Origin: Colocasia esculenta
Lineage: Eukaryota; Streptophyta; Magnoliopsida; Alismatales; Araceae
Length of the DNA: 64,000 nucleotides
Direction of reading: 5' to 3'
NCBI GenBank assembly: GCA_014218235.1
Contig: CM024764.1
Location: 63,587,184 to 63,651,183 of the forward strand
Below the pieces are notes generated by a model that ran no database searches, had not been told where the DNA came from, and saw only the letters and a program-made list of their open reading frames with translations. Positions 10,874 to 23,731 of the stretch are shown here, piece after piece; the first letter of the stretch is position 1, and the number at the start of each line of letters is the position of its first letter. Position numbers and translations under genes: made by a program.

Positions 10874-13835
10874 TGTAGCAACCTGAATTTTTAAGAAAAA
10901 TAAAAATTTAAATAAAGAATTAAAACCTAGCTAAATAGATATTTAATTAAATAAAACTCATTAAATGGAAAAGAGTAATGGGCTTTGCTTAATGGACCAT
11001 CTAGAATTTATTGGGTCAAAATATGAATTTACAAAATGAGAATAATAAGAAAATACCCTAAATTTGGAGTTTAATTATATCATAATTGGAAAGGGTTATT
11101 AAAGCAATAAAAGTAGCAATTAGAGTTGGAATTGGATTCCTAAACCTACCCCATATAGTCTAGCACGAATTTAGATACTATCCTAACCAATTAGAGATTG
11201 GAAAGTAAGAGAGGAAAGGTGGAGTTAGGAAATCTCGGAATTTAGAGGAATTTGAGTAGTAGTAGGAATAAGAACTTGTGTTTACATAAATACATCTCTT
11301 AAACCCTCTTGGCCGACCCTAGCTCGTTGCCAAAGGTTGTTGGACGTGAAGAAGAGGTCAAGGAGGAGAGGATCTCGTGGGAAGAAGGAGTTCTTGGAGC
11401 TTCTTTCTCGTTCTTCAAGTTCTAGCCCTAGAAGAGGAAATCGAGTCAAGGTAGGCATTCTCACAAGCATAAACCATGAAACTTTTTCTGTAGGATGTCT
11501 CGTCTATCAGGAACGAAACCCTCAAGTTTCATAATTTTCCATCAAGCATATCTTTAGCTCTTGATTTTTCATGTTCTACAACTTACATGACCCCGAACCC
11601 TCTTCTTAACTCTTGATCTCCTTGTATACTCAATCCCATGCTACGAAATTTTTAATGTAGGAACTGATGCATGTTAGGGATCTTTTGACCCTGAAAGCCC
11701 TAATTTTTGTTGAGCATGTTGCTCGAATTAAATCAATCTTGCTCTCTATATCATGTTCTGTGTTACTCATTCTTGTTCGTTCTCAACCCTATTCAAACCA
11801 TGCTCTCTCTTGAATTCCTATTTACTGGAAGTACTCTCACATGTCTAGTTTCATTTGCCACTGATTTCGTGATTTTTCATCATGTATATAATTAGTTATG
11901 ATTTTCTAAATGACCCTGTATCAATTTGATTCCAGTTGGCCTGCAATCCAAAGCCTGGTCTGATTCCTGTCAGATCCAGGCACAGACCACCAGATTGCGA
12001 CGGGCCGATATGTCGCCTTCTGGAGGTTGATTGCGACAGTCTACCCGTCACGCTTAGAAAGCGACAGGTAAGCCGTCGCTATCCCTGTGCCTGTCATGTC
12101 GCGACCCTTTCCCGCCTCTGTCGCGTTCACAAGGCCGTCGCGACAGTACCCATGTCGCGATCTGCCTACCCCTGTCGCAATCCTCATTGGCTCATGTCGC
12201 GTTCACAGGTTTTTGATGAAAACTCTTAAAAAATTATTTCTGTCGCTTCCTAAATAATTCTTATGCCTTTTTACAGTTATACCCCCAGTAAAAACTTGTT
12301 TTAAAAATGAAGCTACATTGAATAATTTAAAATACATATTCACGACTTATTTCTATCTATGATTTCTCTTACACATGCGCACACATGAACCACCCATATA
12401 TGACTGAAATTTGGCATAAAGTATCTCATAATGTATCTGGTAATTTATTGCAATAAAGTATATTAGTTGCCCTATTTTAAAGGACTTGTATTCGTTTCTT
12501 GCGTTGTTTATATACCGATATCGACGCTCCACTGTTCTAGAATTCCTCTAGAACGTCGAGCACCTGCTTTTATACACACTTTACTTGGCTTGTGGTGAAC
12601 TCTCCGTCGGATATTCCTTTCGCCGGACTAGTGAACCCTTGCACAAGGCCTCCGTAAGTCTCCTCTGATCATGGATTCCCACATGGTCGACGAGCCGGTT
12701 GTACCCTAACACCCATTACACCTTTAGGGATCAATATGATCCAAACGGCTATTAGAAATTCGCTCTTACCTTGAATCACGTCGGACCTCTGGACTTGTGC
12801 ATAACATGGCCAGTGGGAAGATCGTGAATTCCACCTGACTGCCAATACGACGTGCGCGTGTTGTGCAACTGTTACTATCGCCTGTTTACTCCTCGTATTA
12901 CGTGCAATGACCACTAGCTCTCATCTGTACTCTACTCGTTCATCTATTCACGTTCACTCTACTATCTCGTCTGTTCATCTAGTGCTCTCATCTACTTCTT
13001 GGTACTCTATATTGGCCATTGACTGATTGTCTAAAGATAAACAATATAACCAATGCCTGGCAATATATAAAGGGCCCGATCTAGTCCTGGGATGTGCGCT
13101 CGAAAGTGCTAGTGCCCATGGGAGTTAAATGATCAGAGTGTTTTGGCATTACACTCAAGTGCTATCTATCTCGACTATCTATATGACAATCAAAACACAA
13201 AACGTGCTATACTCTCTCGATGTGTAGAATGACAAACAAGTGCTATACTCATCGTGCTATTATTATACTTGTGCTAGTTGTGCTATGGCCATCCTGCTAT
13301 TCGTGCTATACTCGATACTTGAGCTATTTTTGGAGACTATACTCGACCTCGTGCTATTGTGCTATCCTGTTACCTGTTGTGCTATCTGTTGCTATATTTT
13401 GACTGTCTTATACCTGCTATCTTTAGATACTCTGCCATTAAATGCGTTAATTATTTTAAGCCTGCTTAAGCCTGAGATTTAAGTCCTATTGGGCGTTATC
13501 GCTCACCCTACGTTATTTGATGTTGTGTTCTCGGGTGAGACCGAGGATGACACATACACTCACGAGGAAGGGAATGACCAAGAGTGAAGCCAGGAGTACC
13601 CTCGAGTCATTATGTTATCTTAGAGTTGTAGTTAGTTATTTCTTTTTGCAATGTAATCGGGCCTTATAGAATGGCTCTGATATTAGTGGTTGTAACTAGA
13701 CATTTGAAAAGTTATTAATGAGAAAGGTTTGCTTTAGTATTATTCAATGTGCAATGGTTTGATGTCTAGTATACGCTCTATACCTTTTTCTTGCAACTGC
13801 CTTCGCGGTCCGATATTCCGCGTCGGGGCGTGACA
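10874..13835 (+). mobile_element. Solo LTR of a long unclassified (probably Ty3-type) element
   Basis: This 2.96-kb block begins TGTAGCAACC and ends GGCGTGACA, with no polyprotein inside. It interrupts the env-like frame exactly: minus-strand coding stops at 13837 and resumes in frame at 10873 after removing one TSD copy (GTACT 10869-10873, TTACT 13836-13840, one mismatch). The start is AT-rich, and a cluster of GTCGCGAC-like words lies at about 11995-12215. The text GTGTTTTGGCATTACAC near 13137 matches LTR G1 (near 58619), so they are related. Long LTRs of this kind occur in Del/Tekay chromoviruses; that assignment is a guess. Confidence 0.8.
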
Positions 13836-13836
13836 T

Positions 13837-14400
13837 TACTTTTTGCTAACCAAGTTTATGAAAAACTCTTGAACCAAAATGGGATAGTATGACTGATGCT
13901 CATTAACAAAGTCAGTCCATCCCTGAAATGCTAACATACCAATGAGTTCTGGCACCAAGTTTATCATACCTTCATCATGAATATTGATGAGCCTTGGATG
14001 CAAAATGGGCTTATTCCCAATGATAATTCTTTTCGCCTTTGAAAGCGGATATTGTGTCCCTTCTTCATCAAAGTCACCAACTTCAAGTTCAGATTCTTCT
14101 TCTTCTTGTTCTTCATTCAGTGCTTCTTCTTCAGAATTAGTTTCCCTTGCAGCATTTTCGTCTTCACCCTCTTCCTCATGATCATAACGCACACCTTCTT
14201 CCTCAACCAATAGCTGGTCATAGTTGTCTTCCTTAGATGGTACTTCTTCACTGTCACTAGTTTTTTGCGGTGATGATGACAACTACTCTTGCATCTTCTG
14301 TCTGATAGAACCACTGTCGATTCCCTGGGAATTAGGGCTTTCTTCAAACGATGTCTGAGCACCTTGTAAACTTGCGGCATTCTCATCAGAGCTGCTCAAA
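13837..14400 (-). pseudogene. Sirevirus env-like ORF, N-terminal part
   Basis: Upstream portion of the same env-like gene. The frame is open from about 14400, with one in-frame TAG near 14283, through an acidic Glu/Asp-rich region (about 14250-14090) into a globular segment (GNKPILHPRLI... GWTDFVNEHQSYYP) that stops at the solo LTR. The true start is lost at a junction near 14400, where sequence switches to Tat element A on the other strand without a TSD. Confidence 0.65.
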
Positions 14401-14404
14401 TCCA

Positions 14405-17358
14405 CAAATTCCAACGATGCCGAGCAGACAAAGCAAGTTGAAATCTCAACAGAACAGTCACTGGTCGTCGTCGCCGAGCTTCAAGAGTTAGAGGAGCATA
14501 TAGTAGATTTTCTTAAAGCAAATGGCGACGTCTTCGCATGTTCAGAAGACAACCTCCCGGGGATCGACCCAGAGGTCATCCAACACCATCTGAATGTCGA
14601 CTCCAGGGCCCGATCGGTATGCCAGAAGAAGCGGCCGTTGTCGGCCGATCGAAAGGGGGTAGTGGACGACAACCTCGCCAAGTACCTACGCGCGGGGACG
14701 GTTCGCGACGCCTTCTACCCCGAGTGGGTTGCGAACGTCATCCTCGTGAAGAAGGCGAATGGGAAAGGGCGCATGTGCGTGGACCTCACCAACCTGAACA
14801 AAGCGTGCCCGAAGGATAGTTTTCCACTTCCTCGCATTGACCAGTTCGTCGATTCTACGGTAGGGCACGAGCTTATGAGTTTCCTCGACGCTTACTTAGG
14901 GTATCATCAGATCAGAATGGCCCCCGAAGACAAGGAAAAAATGGCATTCACTACGGAAAAAGGTCTGTATTGTTTTACTCGAATGCCTTTTAGACTGAAG
15001 AATACAGGGGTGACGTACCAGAGGCTCGTCAACATGATGCTCGAGCATCAGATCGGGAAGACGATGGAGATATACATCGATGACTTGCTAGTAAAAAGTC
15101 AGCGAGCCGAGGACCATGTCCGGGACTTAGCCGAAACTTTTGAAGTGCTGCGACAGTACGGGATGAAGTTGAACCCGAGAAGTGCGTCTTCAACGTATGA
15201 GCAAGAAAGTTCCTCGGTTACCCCGTCTCTAGTCGAGGCATCGATGTCAATCCCAACAAAGTGCAGACGATCATTGACATGATGGCACCGAGGACCGTCA
15301 AAGAAGTGCAAAGACTCAATGGCCGAATCACCGCCCTAAGCAAATTTATGTCCAGGTCAGCTGAGCATTGCAGACTGTTCTTCAATGTGTTGAGGAAAGG
15401 ACGGTTAGATTGGACCGATGATTGTCAGAAGGCCTTTGACAAGCTCAAGGCATATCTGGCCAATGTCCCGACACTGAGCAAGCCTGTAGCAGGGGAAGAG
15501 ATGCTGTTGTACATCTCCGTGACAGCCCATTCAATCAGTTCAGTGCTCGTACAAGAAGAAGAGCAGAAGCATCTTCCAGTATACTACAAAAGCAAAGCCT
15601 TGTGAGGGGCTGAACAGTGCTACTCTGACCTGAAAAATGCAGGTTACGCGCTGGTGATGGCGGCACGATGACTCCGACCATACTTCCAAGCCCGCAAGAT
15701 CGTCATCCTCACTGACGTCCTCATCAAGCAGGTGCTCTGTCGCCCCGAGGCCTCGGGAAGGTTGGCAAAATGGGCTATTGAGCTCGGCCAGTTCAACATC
15801 ACTTACAGGCCTCGGGTCGCCATCAAATCTCAGGTCCTCGCCAACTTCATTTCTGAAGGGACGGCGAGGTCGCTTGAGTCAGAAGAAATCGTCGGGAGCT
15901 GGAAGGTATACGTAGACGGGGCATCCAACTCTCAAGGAAGCGGGGCTGGTGTCGTCATGTATTCTCCCGATGGCCTCGTCCTAAGGTATGTGATCCATTT
16001 CGGATTCTCTGCTTCCAATAACGTAGCCGAGTACGAGGCTGTCATCTCAGGGCTCAGAATGGCGAGATCGTTGGGAGCGACATGAGTCCATGTCTATAGC
16101 GACTCCCAGTTAGTCGTCAGCCATGTTTCAAAGGATTTCGAAGCAAGAGAAGAGAAGCTCGCATCGTACATGACCGAGCTCTTCAAAATGATGGGCGATT
16201 TCAAGTCAGTAGAGCTACTGAAGATCCCAAGGGCTGAGAACTCTAAAGCCGACGCATTGTCCAAGTACGCGGCCACCTCGGAAGATCACCCGGAGTCCTT
16301 GGTACTCGTAGAAGAGCTTCAAGAGCCTTCTGTGGGGTCTGTGGAAGAAGTCATGTGCATCGAGGCCTAGACAACGTGGATGACTCCAATTGTAGAGTTC
16401 ATCCGGGACGGGTGGCTCCCAGAGGACCAAGGCGAGGCTTTGAAGACAAAGAGATGAGCCCCAAGATTTTTCATGATCGGCAACGCCCTCTACAGGAAGG
16501 GCTTCAGCTACCCACACCTGCGATGTGTAAACCCATATCAGGCCAAGGAAATCATTCAAGAGATGCATGATGGCACATACGGAAGTCATATAGGACCTCA
16601 GTCGTTGGTTCAGAGAGTGACCTGACAGGGTTACTGGTGGCCGACCATGCTGAAGGATGCCGAAGGCTATGTCAGAAGATGTCAGCATTGTCAACTCTTC
16701 GGAAGAATAGATCGGCAGTCACCCTCGGGCCTCACTTCGTTAGCAGCCCCATGGCCTTTCGCCCAGTGGAGAATGGACATCCTCGGCCCATTCCCGCCGG
16801 CTTCGGGGCAGCGGAAGTTCGTCATCATCGGGGTTGACTACTTCACCAAATGGGTCAAAGCCGAGCTGTTGGCAAAAATAACTGATGTCAACACTTGGGG
16901 GTTCGTTTGGAAGAATATCATCTGCCGGTTCGGCCTGCCAAAGACGATCGTCACCGACAACGGCAAGCAATTCGATAATGCTAGATTCCGTCGGAATTGC
17001 GAGGAACTCGGCATCGACCATCGGTTCACCTCGGTTGCTCATCCTCAGTCCAATGGGCAGGCTGAGGTGACCAACCGAACACTTCTTGACGGGATAAAGA
17101 GGAGGATGGATGACCATAAGGGCCGATGGGCCGAGGAGCTCTCCCATGTGCAATGGGCTTACCGAGCAACACCCTGAGAAGCGACTCGGGAATCCTCCTT
17201 CGCGCTTGCCTTCAGAGTGGAGGCAGTGACCCCCGTGGAGCTGCTCGTGCCTTCAGGGAGAGTTCTGGGATTCGAACGTGAGGACAACGACTGTTCTCTA
17301 TGTTCCGAGCTAGATCTGGTCGAAGAGTGGTGGAATGAGGCAGCATCGAAGATGGAAC
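14405..17358 (+). pseudogene. pol: Tat pol relic: RT, RNase H, second RNase H, integrase core
   Basis: Aligned by eye with E's polyprotein, the relic starts in the protease-RT linker. It has RT with the catalytic IYIDD (about 15072), the RT-linked RNase H, the second Tat-type RNase H (YVDGASN... EYEAV... SDSQLV, about 15905-16270), the integrase zinc-binding part (ending CQHCQLFG) and the integrase core (MDILGPFPP... TDNGKQF... NGQAEVTNR). Lesions include a one-base deletion near 15180, TAG at 16368-16370, and TGA at 15198, 15603, 15669, 16083, 16455, 16623 and 17175. Most TGAs fall where E encodes Arg as CGA. The frame is cut at 17358 by a solo LTR and resumes at 19428. Confidence 0.88.
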
Positions 17359-19427
17359 TGTAATATCCTGGATGTTTGGATCGTAGTTTACTGGGTTTGG
17401 AGGCCAGTGTGTGGCCCATTAGCTGTGTTGGTATGTTTATACATGTTTTTTCAGGTTTGTGTAGCAGGATGTGAGGCTGGAGGGTTGAAAATTCTCGCCC
17501 AAACAGACCTCTGTCGGGCACAGTCGTCGCAATTCTTAGTTGAACATGACCACCTGCATCATCGCAATTTGGAACCGCTTCTACGTGAGCGCGGTTGCAT
17601 GCGCGTCGCATGGTGCATGCAGGGTTGTCGGAGTTGAATCGCATCGGCGGGGTACGTCGCATTTCTAAACACGACGGCCCGATACATCACGATTTAAACT
17701 CTGTGTATTTTGGGCTTCTGCCCATGGCCGAATAGTGCAGTTGCACTGTTCAGCTGGAGGAGGTTTTGCTGAAGAATTTTTGGGCGATTTTGGCTGTTTT
17801 GCTGCCCGTTCGGCGTGGTTCCGGCGCGAGGAGGGGCTTCGGAGCGTGGGGAACCTCTGGGCGGCATTGATTTTGCGTTTCATCCATCGGTAGGGGAACT
17901 CTTCACTGTTTTCTCTTGTATGGACTGTGTAGGATAGGGTTTATGGATTTTGACTTAGAAATCACATGAACATGATAGAGAGCATGCCTAGGGTTTCATA
18001 TGAACAGTTATTTCCTGCTTTATTAGCATGTACAGTGGCTTGGTGTGATTTCCGGAATGAGAATTGAAGGTAGGTTTCTTCTGTCTGAAAGGCGACGGAA
18101 CCAGTCGTCTCATTTTGTGAACGTGACGATCTGGCTTGTCGCGATTCAGGCCTTAAGGTAACAGGTTGGTCCGTCATGATTCAAGTACCGATTGGCAACC
18201 ACTGTGTTGGTCGCGATTTAGAATGTGGCCACCCGAGCTCTGGGGTTATGTGGCTAGTCTGTTTGGTTTCTGTTGTACATTGCTTGGGCTGTGTTGGCTA
18301 TGCAATGTAGGGTCTATATGGGTTGAGTTGGCTTATACTGTGGTCGATAACGATGGGTTTTTGCTTGAAATGTGTGCATAGCAATTTGGGTTGTAATGCC
18401 TACCATGGTTACCTCTCCAATCAGTTACCCAGGCACCGGGTGCTCGGGTTTTTTCCCGGTATGGTGAGTACCGTCAAGATTTGTGTCGTCTTCCTGGACA
18501 CCCTCACTTCTAAGTTTGAGTTGTACGTCCGACTGAGAGAAAGATGACAGGGGGCAGCGACTCGTGTTTGTGGGCGTGCGGTCGCATGTAGCACGCTCGT
18601 GGTTGGCGGACGGACACCAATAGACGTACTGGTCCCCAGCTAGTCCTTTTTCCAGTGCCTCACTTTAGGAAGCTCGGGCCGGAGTCCCTAAAGGCGTCAG
18701 GCTTGGGCCTGTAGCTGTGTGGTCTGCAGGAGTGGTGTTGGCTTGTCTCCACAGTTCTTGATCCTGTTGAGGTGGAGCAGCAGCTGGACCTTTCGTCCGC
18801 GGCTGCGAGGCTGATAGGTAGACTTGTGTTGTTTGTCCAGGTCTATGGCTGGTGTCGTGAACCAGTTCCCGTGACTTGTGTGTGGCATGCCCTTCTTTAG
18901 CTTGTACACTCGTACGTGATTTGCCATTTATTTACTTACAGTTGTAGTATCATGCATAGGCAGTGATATATTTTAATTGTTTACAGCTTTGCTTACTTAC
19001 TTGTTGTACATAGCTCTTCCGACTTTTGGGGTGTTGCCCTACTGAGCCAGTGACTTGTGAGGCTCACCCCTTCTTCTTCTAGGTGAAGGAGAGTTGGAGG
19101 GTTCCCATCCCTCTTCTAGTTCCGGTCAACACTGTAGTGGAGTCGGGCCTTCGACACCAGCAGAGTAATACTTCTACTTATTGTGCCTTAGGGGTTTATC
19201 CTAGGCCGTTGTACTTTGTACTATGACTTTGGTATGGAACTGAATATGTACATTTGATGTGGATATGTGTGAAAAACGGAAACTTATATGTGTTCAGCGG
19301 GTTCTTTTATATTTCCACAGACATGTGTGTATGATATCCCTTGCGAGGCTACGGCTCGTTCGCGGGAGACAGTGTCGTGTCAGGCACGTTATTGGGTTAA
19401 CGGGCCTGAACGGCGAGGGTCGTCACA
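17359..19427 (+). mobile_element. Solo LTR inserted in the integrase tail of element A
   Basis: 2,069 bp from TGTAATATCC to GGTCGTCACA, with TSD GGAAC (17354-17358) / GAAAC (19428-19432). Removing it rejoins the integrase C-terminus in frame. No internal protein is present. It belongs to the same family as G2 (58982 onward): both share GGCCAGTGTGTGGCC near the start and AGACGTACTGG near 18620 and 60592. It includes degenerate GTCGC words at about 17510-17700 and 18050-18200. Confidence 0.85.
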
Positions 19428-19688
19428 GAAACCTACCAACGGAAGATGAAGCGGAAATTCGACGCAGACATCAGACCTCGAAACTTCGGCACCGGTAGCC
19501 TTGTCCTCCGGAAACTCACCGTCTCAGATCCCAGATCGACAGGGGGTATGCTCTCCCCTAATTGGGAAGGCCCGTACCGTGTGGTCGTGAACCTCGGCCA
19601 CGGAGCCTACCGATTAGCGGACTTGAGCTGATCGGCAATTCCGAGGACATGGAATGCCGAACATGTACTATGTTATTATCCTTGAGAT
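19428..19688 (+). pseudogene. pol: Integrase C-terminal tail of element A
   Basis: Continues the pol frame across the solo LTR: basic region, then the GSLVLRKL... LSPNWEGPYRV motif found at the C-terminus of Tat/Athila integrases, ending PRTWNAEH as in E. A TGA at 19629-19631 lies just before this end. Confidence 0.85.
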
Positions 19689-19689
19689 A

Positions 19690-20035
19690 TCAATGAATAA
19701 CGAGGCCACTTCGGCACTCTAAATTCTTAAACGAGGTCACTTCGGCACTCTAGATTTGAAACGATGTCGGTTCGGCACTCTAGATTCATAAACGAGGTCG
19801 CTTCGACACTCTAAATTCATAAACGAGGTCGCTTCGGCACTCTAAGTCTGTAAACGAGGTTGCTTCGGCACTCTAAATTTATAAACGAGGTCACTTCGGC
19901 ACTCTAGATTCGTAAATGAGGTCGCTTCGGCACTATAAATTCGTAAACAATGTTGCTTCAGCACTCTAGATTCGTAAACGAGGTCGTCGCTTCGGCACTC
20001 GAATTCATAAGCCGAGGTCAAAGAGTTGACAAATT
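19690..20035 (+). repeat. About 31-bp tandem repeat downstream of pol in element A
   Basis: About eleven imperfect copies of a unit with the core CGAGGTC(A/G)CTTCGGCACTCT followed by AAATTCGTAAA. They fill the gap between the pol stop and the 3' end of the convergent antisense gene. E has a homologous array at the same place (52240-52640) with the same core but a 33-bp unit. Confidence 0.9.
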
Positions 20036-20202
20036 TAGAATGCGAAAGCGTAAAATCGCTACCCAAAATATTATAGAAATGACTTGATAGCCGAAAAGAT
20101 ATTACAAAACACCAATCAGGGCTCGGTGGCAGCTCTGATTACGGGGGCGGGAGAGGTCGAGTCAACCGTCGGGGTAGGAGGGGAGGAAGCTCCAGCGTCG
20201 GT

Positions 20203-21124
20203 CTACCCAGCCTCCTCCTCAAGCTCGTCGTCGTCCCCAGACAGAGGCTGCAGCTTTAATAGGTCCAGCTCGGGGAAGACCTCGGCCACCCTCTTCAAGT
20301 AGAATTGATAACCGTCCTGGAATAGGCCGGTTATCTGCTCGATATACACATCGGACTTCTTGTACTCGGCCACGGCCTTCCTCCGTTCATCAGCCACGAG
20401 CTTTGCGATCTCGGCCTGAGTTTGAGCATGGGCTTCCACCTCGGCTTCACGAGCTCCCTTCTTCGCCTTCAGCGCTGCATTAAGCTTGTCAAGGCCCTTA
20501 GCATGCACAACAGCCCGATCCTCAGACTTGCTTGCTCGGGAGGCTTCGACGGCGATCGTCTTATCGAGCTCGGCATTCTTCGCCTCCAGATCGGCGCATT
20601 TCTCCTCTATTGAGTGCAGCCGAGCCTCGACCGTCGTCCGTGCTTGGTCCATTCGATGGAGATGGGACCCCACGATCCCCAGCTGACGTTGTATCCCCCG
20701 ATAAAATGCGTCAACAAGGTCGACGGACTTCATCACCGCCGCCTGAGAACTAGCCTCGGCCGGGGTAGAGAGGCGACCCCACTCCTTGGGGCTCACTGAC
20801 ACCGGAAGCTCTGACGACCTCCCGTGGCTGTGGGAGGGCGTGGCAGTGCTCAAGGTGACACCCTCGGTCGACTCCGACTCGGCAGCCGGAGCTCGCTTGA
20901 CCGACTTCTTTGTGGACGGCTGGGTAGACGGTGCCGGGGAAGCCCGAACAGAATCACCGGGAGGAGGTGCCGGAGGCTCCACGATCTGGACTTTGACCTC
21001 CTCAGCAGGCCTCTTGCTCCCCCGAGCCGCCTTCTTCTTCTTACTCCCCCCCGGCAAGGAAGTGTCGGATAGCAATGTCTGTGTAGTCAGACCCCTCTGC
21101 TGCAGGAGCAGTCTGGTCGGCCAT
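20203..21124 (-). pseudogene. Antisense gene of element A, exon 2 (coiled coil)
   Basis: A minus-strand frame to 20203 contains a Lys/Pro-rich start, a PKEWGR motif, a long Ala/Glu/Lys coiled coil (about residues 140-245), and a C-terminal DGYQFYLKRVAEVFPELDL motif before an acidic end. The same landmarks occur in E's exon 2. An ATGGCCGAC at 21124 probably lies at the start of the exon, but a run of seven G (minus strand, near 21050) puts it out of frame with the rest; E has the ATGGCCGAC at the matching position. Function is unknown. In related elements this follows a Transposase_28-type domain. Confidence 0.72.
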
Positions 21125-21222
21125 CTCTACCAAAAAGATCGTCTCAATTAGATAACACGGCAAAAGTCAAACAAGCGGTTGGAATAGAAAGCCCCGAAGG
21201 GCCTCAGACCTCAGCTAGCACT

Positions 21223-22077
21223 CTAGATCAACTTGAACAACTCGTCGGAAGGCTCATGCAGATTGGGCATGGACACCGCCTGTAAAGACTCGAAATCTGA
21301 GAGCTCGGCATTACTGATGTCATGTGGAGATCGGAAGGCCTTGTCATGCGGATTGACGGCCGACCAGGTGGTCGGGAAATCCCAGCCTCCCGGGCTGTGG
21401 ATGAAATATAAGTTCCTCTTCCAATGATGGATAGAGGAAGGAAGGCAGCCAAGGAAATGCCAGCCCAACCAAGCCGAAATATACAACCAATCCCCGGAAA
21501 CCTTGATAGAGAAACAAAAAAAGAAGAGGCGGATGCTCGACGCAACCTTTGCTAAGGCGCAAGCTACCAAGAAACCGACAGCCGACCTCCAGGAGTTGGG
21601 GGCCAGCTGAGAGGGGGTGACCTCTAAATACAGAAGAAGATGGAGGAGGAAAAAAAAGAGAGGGTACCGGAATCCAGCTTGAACGGCCTCTGAGTAGAGA
21701 CAAAACCTGTTCTCCATCGTATGATGAGCTCGGATGTCGTCGGAGGTGTAGGCAGTAAAGTTAGGAGGAAAGGTGAGGCCAAGGTGTTTGACGACCCACT
21801 CTAGGGTCATCCGGTCTATCTCGGTGGCAGCGTCGGCCACAAAGTCAGCCACCTTACGCACACCTGAGGAAGGGACCAAGGAAGCTCGGGGGACGTACAA
21901 CTCATGGGAAACTACAAGGACGAACTCATCAGTGGCGTCCGACGCCTGGGCATCAGAGGTACTAGCCTGGACATGAACTGGGGAAGAACCTACAGGTTGA
22001 GAAGATGAAGCTACCTCAACCGATGGCAAGACAGGGGCACCCTCAGAAGGAGAATACCCTGAGGAAGATGACGAAGA
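21223..22077 (-). pseudogene. Antisense gene of element A, exon 1 (Transposase_28-type domain), main part
   Basis: The encoded domain has the landmarks of Pfam Transposase_28 (putative gypsy-type transposon): PSQLAPNSWR, a hydrophobic/aromatic FFFCFSI segment, LPSSIHHWKRN, and GWDFPTTWSAV. Despite the family's name I see no transposase catalytic triad; the role is unknown. A TAG after SDELFKLI ends the frame earlier than in E. Exon 1's first codons lie at 43828-43773 on the far side of the 21.7-kb nest, whose insertion left the TSD GAAGA. Confidence 0.75.
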
Positions 22078-22285
22078 TGTTGGATCGAAATGGCACTATA
22101 GATGTCCTAGAGGGGGGGGGGGTGAATAGGACTTCTTGGCTTTATAAATTTTCTTCTGAAATTGCACAACACTAAATAAATTCGTTAGTACTTAGTGTGG
22201 TGTGTGTGATTCAAGTGTGAACTAGGCGGAAACAATCACACAAATATGCACAAGGATTTATCCTAGTTCGGCCCTTCTTACATGG

Positions 22286-23711
22286 TGTAATCACAGGGAT
22301 TGGCTTCCCCTCGACACAGACATGGATATCAAATATGATAGCATGAAAAATAGGATGTGATCGCCACCTAGGTAAGTTGCCTAATGATGTGAAAAGACAA
22401 TGGCTAACTTAAACTAGGAAAAGGAAGAGAACAGGAAGACTGACCTGGTGTCGCGGTCGTCATGGCCGCCGCGTCTCTGCTATCGTGTCAGTAGGGATCG
22501 ACGCGTCTTTGTCGCGTCACCCAAGGCCGTTGCGTTCTCTGAATGCGGGAGATTTGTTGTTGTGACCTTCTTCTAGTCCTCCAGCCGGCCAGAGCACCAG
22601 AGCTCCTCGTAGACGTTGCTTGCTTGCCTGCCAATCAAAAGAAAACACAAAGAAAAGACCCTATTAGAACATGTAAAGCGTAATATCTATTCTAAAAGAC
22701 GAAATGAGATGGGAGATCATGGTGGGAACGCACCTGGGGTGGTTTTAAACCCCTGTGGGTGTGGGAAAATGTGGGTGGATGATAAATGTGCTCTATTTAA
22801 AAAGAACATAAAAATGCATGTAGAAATAGGGAAAAGGGAGAGAAGAGAGGATGATCCCCATTAGGGCGACTTCCTGGCGTGGATGCAGCTCCAATGATGT
22901 GCCAAGGGGTCCAGGAGATTGCTGAAGTCGCCCTCTTCACGTTCCTTGCTCCATTAATGGTGAAATGAGTGAGTTGTGAGGAGTGAAAAGTGAAGGGAAA
23001 TGAGTGGAATGAATGGCTGCGTGGCTAAGTCTTGTTCAGAGGAAATTTTGGCAGCCCTTCGGGGTGATCATGAGGCTCTGCCCGTCCATGAGGAGGGGTC
23101 ATGCTTATATAGAGCTCGGAGTGAAAAAATTGGATATTATCTCCTCAAAAGATGTGGAAATTAAAAAAAAAGGGATAAAGCTCTATCAAAATCGGATATA
23201 GAGTCCTTAGGGGAGCTTAGGAGAGTCCCTAGGGCCGAAAAAGTGCTCAAGGGGTCGGGATAAACCTCTTGGACCAAGTCAAGGTGCATGGGAGGATAAA
23301 TAGGATATGGTTATAGAGGCCAGAGATCTCGGTCCTTGTCGCGTCAGATCGCGGGGTCGCGACTAGAGACGCGACGGTGCGGGGGGTCGCGACAGCATTG
23401 CCTACGTGCATGGATAATGCATGGGCTGTCGCGGCAGCCTAACCCGTCGCGACTAGAGTCGCGGCGCCTCGATGCGTCGCGACAAGGAATCTGAATTATT
23501 TTAGATTATTCTCTTTAACCATATGATAAATAGGAGTCACATCCTCTAAGGACTCTTTCGAGTGATTGATTTCGGGATTTCAAGGCATTTTTAATGGATT
23601 AATGGGCTCAAATCAAGGCAAATGATGGGCTCAAGGTGAGTGACCAATTAGGGGCCCACTAAGATAGCAAGAAATGTGGTTCAACCCATTAGTCATAATC
23701 GGGTGTCTACA
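22286..23711 (-). repeat. 3' LTR of element D
   Basis: 1,426 bp. In element sense it runs TGTAGACACC...TGTGATTACA. It contains two clusters of CG-rich GTCGCGAC-like words (about 22440-22530 and 23335-23490) and a TATATAAG box (minus strand, about 23104-23111). Confidence 0.92.
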
Positions 23712-23731
23712 GATTGCCCCTCCTTGGCTTC
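23712..23731 (-). other. Polypurine tract of element D
   Basis: The minus strand reads AAGCCAAGGAGGGGCAATC directly against the LTR start TGTAGACACC. This is where plus-strand DNA synthesis would be primed. Confidence 0.8.

Noticed and set aside
22616..22864. 82-codon ORF present in both LTRs of D (also 40791-41039)
   Set aside because: Its conservation is simply that of the duplicated LTR; it lies on the strand opposite to the element and has no recognisable motif.
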